Shown here: positions 1-6,109 of the stretch, one piece after another
How the letters are laid out: each line of letters opens with the position of its first letter
Numbering within the stretch: position 1 is the first letter of the stretch
Virus record (IMG/VR): IMGVR_UViG_3300027763_000034
Span: 1 to 64,000 of that record
Length of the DNA: 64,000 nucleotides
From: a virus
Strand: one strand, 5' to 3'
Made by a program: the position numbers and the translations under genes
The notes under the pieces: generated by a model
What the model was told of the DNA's origin: nothing
Database searches by the model: none
What the model saw: only the letters and a program-made list of their open reading frames with translations

Positions 1-529
1 ATGGTGCTTCATCTTTTGCCAATGGAATGATTGTGTAACTTGTGTCTGTCTTTGTTCCAGAACGCTTTACACGCCACATCAAATTAGTGATGCTTCCCAT
101 TTCGCCAGCATATTCAATTAATGTTGGAGTAATTGTTTTACCGCTTGAACCCTGAGAAAGAATAGCCACGTATGGATCTTCTTTGCCATCGTCAACAAGA
201 ACATTAATGTAAAGTCGTGAACGACCCTTCCATCCAGCCTTGTAATCTTTACGGTGTTGTTCGCATCCGTAGCACTTGCCTTGGTCTTCCATTGTGCAAA
301 GTCCTTTACGGCGATAATCTTTTGGATTTGTATGCTCTACGGCAATAAATCCAAGCCCAGCCTTTTCGCTGTATGTTGGTGAGTCTGGATCAAGTTCTTG
401 CAAGAAGCGAATCTTGACGCTCTCTGCATCTTCTAGCTTTACCCAGCGACCTTTTGTACCTTCGCCACCACTTGATTGTGGCTTGTCCATAACTTTATTA
501 AGATCTTTTAGACCTTTTACTATTCCCAT
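1..529 (-). CDS. Single-stranded DNA-binding protein, T4 gp32-like (3' end cut by window)
   Basis: The reading frame starts at ATG 529 and runs off the left edge, so only about 176 residues are visible. It begins MGIVKGLKDLNKVMDK. Residues H66, C78, C86 and C89 reproduce the H-C-C-C zinc ligand spacing of T4 gp32, and basic/aromatic residues surround it (RRKGLC, GWKGRSRLYINV). It would coat single-stranded DNA at the replication fork. An AGGAGA ribosome site lies 5 bases before the start. It is the last visible gene of the leftward replication block, just downstream of primase. The assignment rests on the zinc motif and context. Confidence 0.82.
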   Translation of the reverse strand, partial: MGIVKGLKDLNKVMDKPQSSGGEGTKGRWVKLEDAESVKIRFLQELDPDSPTYSEKAGLGFIAVEHTNPKDYRRKGLCTMEDQGKCYGCEQHRKDYKAGWKGRSRLYINVLVDDGKEDPYVAILSQGSSGKTITPTLIEYAGEMGSITNLMWRVKRSGTKTDTSYTIIPLAKDEAP

Positions 530-571
530 ATTTTTCTCCTTTGTAGTTGATGGTATAAATCCATCTGTTTA

Positions 572-1576
572 TTATTTTTGATGGGTCCAAGATTGATATT
601 CAATATTGGAAACTGCGTTTTTAATACAGGCTTTAATTTCCTCTTCGGTCAAATCGCCAGCATCTTTTGCATCATGTGGATATATCTTACCATATTCATA
701 CGAAGCCCACAAGAGGTCTTTATTCTTTAATCTAGATGCTATGCTGTTAGCAAGCTCACGCCCAGCATGGTCCGCATCGGTCATTAAGGTGACCTTATTA
801 AAATATCTATTTATTAATGCCAAGTTTTCTGTGGATATATGGCCACCAAGTGTTGCAATAACATTGGGGAACCCAGCCTGATGCACACGGATTGCATCAA
901 AGCTAGACTCTACAATAATAACATTGTCACCTATTTTTTTAGCACGGTGAATGTTAAACATAGTTTTACTTCTTGGCAAATTAGTACTGTTCTTAAATTT
1001 CTTTTCTGATATTGATCGGCCAACAATACCAACTGCGAGTCCGTCTGGACTGTGTACTGGAACTGTAACCATGTCTTGTTTTGGAGAGTAGCCCAAAGAA
1101 AAATGAGCAATTGAAGACATATCAATGCCTCTAGACTTAAAATAATTTTGTGCCTCTTGGCTAGAAACCAAATCATTATATAAACTCTTTAATATCTCTT
1201 CTGGGAATTCTACAAAGTCTGGCTTATCTTCCATCACATCGCTTAGCAGGTCGTCAAAATTTTCTAATGTCTCGGCTTCTTTTGAATAAACATATCTCAT
1301 TGCTTCAAAATCATTCTTGTGTAAAACTCTTTTAACTATCTCTATCAATGATCCAGTTTCACCACATGCTGGATTAAAACACAACCATGCTCCAGTTGTT
1401 TTACTTATACTACAGCTTGCACTATGTCTGTTGGAATGAAATGGGCAGTAGAAAGAGATCTCTATATCTGTTTCACCAGCTACCTGTAAGCCAAGGCTTT
1501 TTACAATTGCCTTTATATGCTGCTTAGAGTATTGCGTGGTATCAGCTTTCCTTGCGTAATTGCTTCGTGCCGCCAT
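572..1576 (-). CDS. DNA primase, CHC2 zinc finger plus TOPRIM domain
   Basis: A 334-residue primase that would synthesise RNA primers for lagging-strand synthesis. The N-terminal zinc finger has C44, H47, C66 and C71. The TOPRIM core is seen as the acidic VIIVESSFDAI segment (about residue 220) followed by LMTDADHAG (about residue 263). The frame is open up to 1627, but ATG 1576 (MAARSNYARK) is preferred because GTAGGAAAGAAG precedes it. With that start it overlaps the upstream small gene by 64 bases. The domain order is that of DnaG-type phage primases, without a helicase-binding C-terminus recognisable by eye. Confidence 0.88.
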   Translation of the reverse strand: MAARSNYARKADTTQYSKQHIKAIVKSLGLQVAGETDIEISFYCPFHSNRHSASCSISKTTGAWLCFNPACGETGSLIEIVKRVLHKNDFEAMRYVYSKEAETLENFDDLLSDVMEDKPDFVEFPEEILKSLYNDLVSSQEAQNYFKSRGIDMSSIAHFSLGYSPKQDMVTVPVHSPDGLAVGIVGRSISEKKFKNSTNLPRSKTMFNIHRAKKIGDNVIIVESSFDAIRVHQAGFPNVIATLGGHISTENLALINRYFNKVTLMTDADHAGRELANSIASRLKNKDLLWASYEYGKIYPHDAKDAGDLTEEEIKACIKNAVSNIEYQSWTHQK

Positions 1577-1803
1577 GCCGTCTTCTTTCCTACATATGTT
1601 CCATAGAGTGTCATTAAGAACATCCATGTCGTGCCGTCAAATTCTACCGAAAAATTAGTATCTATGTCAAGCACCCTAAGATACCCTTTGTCTCTCATTT
1701 GGTGCGTAAGCATGCTTTCATATTGATGCTTAATGCGAACCATATCAGAGTCGTCAAGGAATTCAACTCTAACCTGGAATCTTTTTATCGGTTTGTGATT
1801 CAT
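1513..1803 (-). CDS. Conserved small phage protein between helicase and primase, unknown function
   Basis: A 96-residue protein starting MNHKPIKRFQVRVEFL. The frame is open to 1824, but ATG 1803 gives a smaller overlap with the helicase end (35 bases). The protein has no membrane segment. It reads as a mixed alpha/beta domain with the conserved-looking block LTHQMRDKGYLRVLDID and the end LYGTYVGKKTAWRHEAITQGKLI. Proteins of this look accompany primase/helicase pairs in actinophages (from memory, not searched). Wedged between helicase and primase with overlaps on both sides, it probably acts in replication, but no activity can be assigned. Confidence 0.65.
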   Translation of the reverse strand: MNHKPIKRFQVRVEFLDDSDMVRIKHQYESMLTHQMRDKGYLRVLDIDTNFSVEFDGTTWMFLMTLYGTYVGKKTAWRHEAITQGKLIPRNTLSSI

Positions 1804-3031
1804 TATTTTGGAACGGATTCTCATAAATCTCTTTGACGATACCTTTGTTGATATCCCAATCTAAGTATAAACCAAATTCATGCCCATGTCGATTTTTTCT
1901 TGAGACAATCTCAATCATATTAGTGCCTGGGTATTTATGTACTGCCATAGCCATATCGGCATCGTATTCAATAGCCTTTGACCAAGCAACCTGTGACATC
2001 ATTGGTGGATTGTCTTGGTCTGAGACATCGTCCGCTGTCGCTGCAGTAATATCAATGATAGGAATGTTGTTTGATACTGCAAGCATCTTAAATTCACGAG
2101 AAACATTTCGGTTTCTTTCAACTTCAGAATTGCTTCTCTTGTTGTCGTTAAACAGCTGATGGTAGTCAAGGATAACTAGGTCTGGCTTATGCTGATCTAT
2201 CTTGCCTTGAATAGTTGCTGGGGTAACTTCTGTATTGCCCTCGTTTGAAATAAGAATAAAACTATTTTTATCTGCAAACTTTTTTGTAGACCATGATCGG
2301 AAATCATCAATATTGATATCCCCCCTAGAGAAATCAGAAGCTTTAAATAAACCAGATCCAAGCATTGTGTAAATGCGATCACGCATATTTTCTGGTGACA
2401 TCTCAAGAGAAACAATCATTGGTTTAAATCCTTGCTCCCAAGCTTTGCATGCAAGGTAAGAAGTGAACCAAGTCTTTCCACGACCTGGCCAACCAATTGC
2501 AACAATCAAATGTCCTGGGGCCATTCCAGTTGGGTATGCCAAATCAATTGCCTCAAACCCTGTTTTAATTCCTGGTGAGCCACCCATTTCTGCGGAGCGC
2601 TCTCTCAACAATTCCATATATCTAATTGCAGACTCTGCATCTGTAATATCTAAGTCTCGAACGTTATTAGTAAACCTGCTTAATCCAGCTAATTGTGACT
2701 GCATGTTTTCAAGAACTCTTGATGCGGCATCTTCTTTGAGTGATGATCCTGCACGAAGAATAATAGTCTTAAGTTTGTTAGAGATAAATTCATTCTTAAG
2801 TGTATCTAGGTAGTATCCAGTTTGTCCTTTAACATCTACTGGCTCAAAGTCTTTAAATTTTTCCTGTAAGATTCCAGCCTCTGGAACTGCTTTAAACTTA
2901 TAGTAATAAGACTTTAGCCCATCCCAAATGTCTTTATGTGATGTAAATAGGTCGTCTACGTTATCTGCAAGTAGTGTGCTTATATCTTTATTTTTACATA
3001 CCGCTGAGATTAGTTCCGCTTCTGTATTCAC
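1769..3031 (-). CDS. dnaB: Replicative DNA helicase, DnaB family
   Basis: A 420-residue RecA-fold ring helicase. The N-terminal helical region (about 1-110) is followed by the ATPase domain. Walker A is GWPGRGKTW near residue 180, and the Walker B strand is LVILDYHQLF near residue 290. Further motifs are SLEMSPENMRDRI (RecA-like H1a region) and SRKNRHG near the C-terminus. It unwinds parental DNA at the phage fork together with the neighbouring primase. The start ATG 3031 overlaps the end of the upstream gene by four bases (ATGA), implying translational coupling. Length is close to cellular DnaB, slightly shorter at the N-terminus. Confidence 0.92.
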   Translation of the reverse strand: MNTEAELISAVCKNKDISTLLADNVDDLFTSHKDIWDGLKSYYYKFKAVPEAGILQEKFKDFEPVDVKGQTGYYLDTLKNEFISNKLKTIILRAGSSLKEDAASRVLENMQSQLAGLSRFTNNVRDLDITDAESAIRYMELLRERSAEMGGSPGIKTGFEAIDLAYPTGMAPGHLIVAIGWPGRGKTWFTSYLACKAWEQGFKPMIVSLEMSPENMRDRIYTMLGSGLFKASDFSRGDINIDDFRSWSTKKFADKNSFILISNEGNTEVTPATIQGKIDQHKPDLVILDYHQLFNDNKRSNSEVERNRNVSREFKMLAVSNNIPIIDITAATADDVSDQDNPPMMSQVAWSKAIEYDADMAMAVHKYPGTNMIEIVSRKNRHGHEFGLYLDWDINKGIVKEIYENPFQNNESQTDKKIPG

Positions 3032-3351
3032 TCTACTCCGCCTTGCTCTACCATCTTCTTCGTTTCTTCTAGTAACAAACGACGCTTCTCTTTATCTTTT
3101 TCAATTTCGGTTCTTACAATATCCATTTTATCAAAGTTGTATAGAAAAAACTGTATAGTGTGGGCATGCTTTGTTAAATGAAAATAGTATTCAAGCAACT
3201 CTTTTGCACGGTTAAATCCTACACTATCAATGACATCTTGCATAGCCCACTTTTCACGGAATTTGTTAATTGATGCTTCTTTGCCATATTTCTCTTTATA
3301 TAAATTTTGAAATAAGCTAAGTAGGATATAGGGCTCTTTGCTATTTGCCAC
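3028..3351 (-). CDS. Small helical protein upstream of the helicase, unknown (loader-like position)
   Basis: A 107-residue protein beginning MANSKEPYILLSLFQNLYKEKYGKE. It is predicted mostly helical, with a charged C-terminal helix (EIEKDKEKRRLLLEETKKM). Its stop overlaps the DnaB start (ATGA). That coupling and the helical, charged character fit a helicase-loading or primosome accessory protein, but no loader motif is visible, so function is inference only. It overlaps the next upstream gene by 11 bases. Confidence 0.6.
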   Translation of the reverse strand: MANSKEPYILLSLFQNLYKEKYGKEASINKFREKWAMQDVIDSVGFNRAKELLEYYFHLTKHAHTIQFFLYNFDKMDIVRTEIEKDKEKRRLLLEETKKMVEQGGVE

Positions 3352-3544
3352 GCTTTAGCTCTTCCTCGACCTCTTCTGTTTTTTGAATTAATTTATTCTC
3401 AACAAAAGCATAGACTCGCTCTGTGGCTGCGTCTACAGTTTCTCCTTGTCTTACATCATCTTCAATGCCCACGCCAATTTTAATGCTCTCATAGTTACCA
3501 AGATTTCTAGTAAATGAAAGATCTACTTTTACTCTCGTTGTCAT
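3341..3544 (-). CDS. Small conserved phage protein, unknown function
   Basis: A 67-residue protein starting MTTRVKVDLSFTRNLGNYES. It has a beta-rich N-terminal half (SIKIGVGIEDDV) and a helical, acidic C-terminus (RVYAFVENKLIQKTEEVEEEL). Similar short proteins with the SFTRNLGNYES opening are common in actinophage replication blocks (recollection). Its start ATG overlaps the stop of the 37-residue zinc-finger gene (ATGA). No catalytic motif is visible. Confidence 0.62.
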   Translation of the reverse strand: MTTRVKVDLSFTRNLGNYESIKIGVGIEDDVRQGETVDAATERVYAFVENKLIQKTEEVEEELKRGK

Positions 3545-3654
3545 TTGTGTTCCGCCTTCTTATGTCTATTAAGTGTATCGCTAGCAAATATGCCCCAACG
3601 AACCTCTACGTCCCGATTACAGATATCGCAAGTAACTACTCTACTTTTTTCCAT
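3541..3654 (-). CDS. 37-residue zinc-finger microprotein
   Basis: ATG 3654 opens a 37-codon frame beginning MEKSRVVTCDICNRDV and ending HKKAEHK. It contains C9-x2-C12 and a C-terminal histidine pair separated by four residues, a plausible C2H2-type zinc site. Its start overlaps the stop of the helix-turn-helix gene (TAATG) and its stop overlaps the next start (ATGA). This tight coupling on both sides is the main evidence that so short a frame is real. It may bind nucleic acid or a replication protein. Confidence 0.6.
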   Translation of the reverse strand: MEKSRVVTCDICNRDVEVRWGIFASDTLNRHKKAEHK

Positions 3655-4139
3655 TACTCCGCCTTCCATACTGGAACAAATTTTCCGTCTTCGGTCTTAG
3701 TATACAACACTAAGTTGTTTTTGAGAAGAGCTTGAACCTCTGCTTTTGAAGGAATTTCTTTTGAGTGTCCTGAATCTAATATATGTTGATGTATGTCCAA
3801 TATGTTCTTTTGATTAAACATATACTGAGACCAGTTTTCACTATCTGGTTGTCCTATAGGATATATCTTTTGAGGGGTAGCAACCTTCTCATTCAATATA
3901 TATTCTTGTATAGTTACCCTATGCTTATTAAGCATATAGGCAACTTCTACAACAGTGTATGCAGTCTCCATATTCTTTTTAACTTGAGAATATGAATACA
4001 TAACTCTCTTCTTGTCTGGGTAGCACCAAGCAATCATTTCATCCTTTGATCTGGATGCTTTTAAAACCTTATGTATCTTATCGTTTAAGAAGAAATACCG
4101 TAAGCTTTTTGATTTGCCGTCTCTTTTAATTCCAGCCAT
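3654..4139 (-). CDS. Helix-turn-helix DNA-binding protein
   Basis: A 161-residue protein beginning MAGIKRDGKSKSLRYFFLND. The segment AYTVVEVAYMLNKHRVTIQE at about residues 60-80 is a MerR/excisionase-type helix-turn-helix (TVVEVAYML, then HRVTIQEYI). The C-terminal half carries SKAEVQALL and ends FVPVWKAE, both typical of an actinophage family I recall as helix-turn-helix DNA-binding proteins. It may regulate the early block or act at the origin. The 5' end overlaps the upstream zinc-ribbon gene by 55 bases. Confidence 0.72.
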   Translation of the reverse strand: MAGIKRDGKSKSLRYFFLNDKIHKVLKASRSKDEMIAWCYPDKKRVMYSYSQVKKNMETAYTVVEVAYMLNKHRVTIQEYILNEKVATPQKIYPIGQPDSENWSQYMFNQKNILDIHQHILDSGHSKEIPSKAEVQALLKNNLVLYTKTEDGKFVPVWKAE

Positions 4140-4270
4140 TTTCCGAAAGCACTCGTTTCTTTATTGCACATCCAGCGTTTGCCGCACATGATACAAAATA
4201 ATTCCATATGTAGTTTTTGAGAAAAAACTCTATCTACAAAAACTCTACCGTTGCATTTTCCACACCACAT
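4085..4270 (-). CDS. 61-residue zinc-ribbon protein
   Basis: The frame is open to 4384, but ATG 4270 (MWCGKCNGRVFVDRVF) overlaps the phosphoesterase stop as TAATG and is the likely start. C3-x2-C6 and C26-x2-C29 form a zinc ribbon. The protein is otherwise small and basic. Coupled to the phosphoesterase upstream and overlapping the helix-turn-helix gene downstream, it is likely an accessory factor of the replication/repair block. No enzymatic residues are visible. Confidence 0.62.
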   Translation of the reverse strand: MWCGKCNGRVFVDRVFSQKLHMELFCIMCGKRWMCNKETSAFGKWLELKETANQKAYGISS

Positions 4271-5070
4271 TATAAAGTAAACAACTTTCCATCTACAACG
4301 CAGGAATAATCTGGTGCAATATGAATCATTTGAATATGTGGGTAGTCGTTGACGATATGTGCAACAGCAAATCCTTTTTGCCAATCATGGTGTTGACTAT
4401 ATTTCATTCCGTCACTCTTTTCATCACACATGTGTCCAATTTCATAGCCACGAAGAGTCTCTCCCTCGCCACCGTTTCTAAGTTCATATGTTACCATATG
4501 CGAAGCAATTCTGTGTGAGTGTCCACGAATAAGGGAAACCTGTAAGTCTTCCATGTCTTTTCTAACTGATCCTGATGCTGCAATTGAGAGGCCGTGGTGT
4601 ACGTGGATGTCTCCGAAGCGTCGTTTAGGTAGTTCATTATAATAAATGTATTCATATCCTAAAGAGTCTAAGCTCCACAAAGATTCTGGCGTAACCTCAC
4701 TAATATATTCTGGAAGCTTGGCATCTACATAATTAAAAACTCTAATGTCATGATTACCCAATGCAGAAAATAGTTGAGCGTCTGGGAGCATCTCTCTTGT
4801 CTTTGCATAAAAATCTCTAGCGCCTTTTGCTTCGTGACGCATCATTGGAACAATTAAATCACCGCTTTCAGTCTTATGATAATTTAAAAACTCTGCCGAT
4901 CTTCCTTCTGTATACTTACTGTAACACGCCTGATCATCCGTATCGCCTAGGTAATCAACAACGTCTGGCTTAAACCATTTCATTACTTTGAACCACAGGG
5001 CAATCATCTTATCATCTTGATACGGGAACTGCTGATCGGATGAAAGCATCCATTTTAAATCGTTGCTCAT
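4270..5070 (-). CDS. Calcineurin-like metallophosphoesterase
   Basis: A 266-residue enzyme with the ordered metal-binding motifs of the family: D12-x-Q14 (an unusual DxQ in place of DxH), GD at 42-43, GNHD at 105-108, H158/H159 and GHSH at 183-186. These would hold two metal ions and hydrolyse a phosphoester, probably nucleic acid or a nucleotide. It is the first gene after the 5.09-5.15 kb promoter/terminator element. The start is preceded by AAGGTAG. The His-to-Gln change in the first motif is seen in related phage proteins (recollection) and is compatible with activity. Confidence 0.85.
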   Translation of the reverse strand: MSNDLKWMLSSDQQFPYQDDKMIALWFKVMKWFKPDVVDYLGDTDDQACYSKYTEGRSAEFLNYHKTESGDLIVPMMRHEAKGARDFYAKTREMLPDAQLFSALGNHDIRVFNYVDAKLPEYISEVTPESLWSLDSLGYEYIYYNELPKRRFGDIHVHHGLSIAASGSVRKDMEDLQVSLIRGHSHRIASHMVTYELRNGGEGETLRGYEIGHMCDEKSDGMKYSQHHDWQKGFAVAHIVNDYPHIQMIHIAPDYSCVVDGKLFTL

Positions 5071-5090
5071 TTTCTACCTTAATACGTAAA

Positions 5091-5112
5091 AAAGTCACGG
5101 GTACGTGACTTT
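5091..5112 (-). terminator. Rho-independent terminator or attenuator before the replication block
   Basis: A perfect 9-bp stem (AAAGTCACG / CGTGACTTT) with a 4-base loop ends, on the minus strand, in a run of six T. It lies after the last virion gene and only about 10 bases downstream of a consensus-like promoter on the same strand, so it can end the virion transcript, attenuate the early one, or both. Confidence 0.75.
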
Positions 5113-5113
5113 G

Positions 5114-5134
5114 ATGTTACAGTAATTGTAACAT
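5114..5134. promoter_or_regulatory. Inverted repeat, probable operator over the -10 region
   Basis: ATGTTACA, a 5-base spacer and TGTAACAT form a perfect 8-5-8 palindrome covering the -10 box and start point of the leftward promoter. That is the usual position for a repressor operator. A helix-turn-helix protein is encoded in the operon downstream (3654-4139), which makes autoregulation possible but untested. Confidence 0.55.
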
Positions 5135-5152
5135 ATTGGTATGGCTTGTCAA
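5125..5152 (-). promoter_or_regulatory. Sigma70-type promoter of the replication block
   Basis: On the minus strand TTGACA (5152-5147) is followed after 16 bases by TACAAT (5130-5125). The predicted transcript start is near 5118, inside the 8-5-8 inverted repeat listed separately. Confidence 0.65.
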
Positions 5153-5161
5153 TAGGCTTAC

Positions 5162-5608
5162 TTAAGCCTGTGTGTTATTATCTACGTTTCCTACTGCAAT
5201 CCATCTTATTACTAGGCCGTCGGTGCCAGTCATTAAAGATGATGGTATAAGCAAACATTTAAAGCCTAGTTTTGTAGATTCAGTTAAATATACTGCATGC
5301 AGGGACTTAACACTGGCATTTGGATTTTCTATTTGTAGTGTAACTGAAGGAATATCTGTGAATGTGACATTTTCGTAAGTCACTGTATAGGGAACAGTTT
5401 TTTTAGCTTCCGCTTTTGCCGTAAATGAACTATGCAAGGTTGTATTGGCTGATTTTAGTACAGATGTTCCAGTTGTATTTGAAATATTAATTACAGTAAT
5501 TTTTTCTCCAAGAGCAACTTTAGCTATATTAGAGTTCATTCTTTGAATTACTTCAGCTGAAACTGGGTCTCCGTCATTAATTACTACTGGATCTATATTG
5601 ATTGCCAT
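5162..5608 (-). CDS. Virion-associated beta-rich protein, unknown
   Basis: A 148-residue protein beginning MAINIDPVVINDGDPVSAEV. It has a short N-terminal helix (QRMNSNIAKVAL) and then a Thr/Val-rich beta-sandwich-like body. It is the last gene of the leftward virion block and is coupled by TAATG to the coiled-coil gene upstream. The composition and position downstream of tail-tip proteins suggest a tail-tip or fibre decoration domain. No specific family is recognised. Confidence 0.6.
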   Translation of the reverse strand: MAINIDPVVINDGDPVSAEVIQRMNSNIAKVALGEKITVINISNTTGTSVLKSANTTLHSSFTAKAEAKKTVPYTVTYENVTFTDIPSVTLQIENPNASVKSLHAVYLTESTKLGFKCLLIPSSLMTGTDGLVIRWIAVGNVDNNTQA

Positions 5609-5763
5609 TATTTTTCCTTCTCAGTTGAATTTAATTTATTTGATAATTCTGTAATTTCTGCACGAAGAACTGCAATGTGTATCTCATATTGTGAGACAAT
5701 TTCTCCAATTCTTTGCTGAAGTGCTTGTGTGATTAGTTCTGTTTTTTCTATTGCATTGCTCAT
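5608..5763 (-). CDS. 51-residue coiled-coil protein
   Basis: ATG 5763 starts MSNAIEKTELITQALQQR. The whole product is one long amphipathic helix (heptad-like I/L/V spacing, ending ELSNKLNSTEKEK). Its stop overlaps the next start as TAATG, and it starts three bases after the preceding gene. Short coiled coils at this place may oligomerise with the adjacent tail protein or resemble tail-associated chaperones. Function is unknown. Confidence 0.6.
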   Translation of the reverse strand: MSNAIEKTELITQALQQRIGEIVSQYEIHIAVLRAEITELSNKLNSTEKEK

Positions 5764-5765
5764 GG

Positions 5766-6071
5766 CTATTCCTTTTCTTCAAAATATCTTTTCATAAGTA
5801 AAAAAGATTCATAGTTTATTCTGTGTTTAATAAAAGCTATGTCAGCATTATTTAATGCTTGCCCATAAATAATATCTATATCTTCTAGCAAAGATTGTTT
5901 TGATATTTGAATAAAATCAGCTAGATCATTTTCTGTTATTTGATTTAAAATAGATTTAAATGACATTGGAGCTTTATCAAATAATACATTATTATCATCA
6001 TAATAAACAATGGTTGGCCTATAAGACCCGTATGCGCTTGGGTCTATTTCAAACTCAATTTCTTTTTTCAT
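5766..6071 (-). CDS. Hypothetical protein after the tail-tip genes
   Basis: A 101-residue acidic protein beginning MKKEIEFEIDPSAYGSYRP. The N-terminal half has beta-strand-like segments (PTIVYYDDNNVLF), and the C-terminal half is helical (SLLEDIDIIYGQALNNADIAF, KRYFEEKE). No family recognised. AAAGGATA precedes the start. It belongs to the end of the virion operon and may be a tail-fibre assembly helper, but this is position-based only. Confidence 0.55.
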   Translation of the reverse strand: MKKEIEFEIDPSAYGSYRPTIVYYDDNNVLFDKAPMSFKSILNQITENDLADFIQISKQSLLEDIDIIYGQALNNADIAFIKHRINYESFLLMKRYFEEKE

Positions 6072-6109
6072 ATTTACATTATATCCTTTGGAATTAATTT
6101 AGTCAAGCA

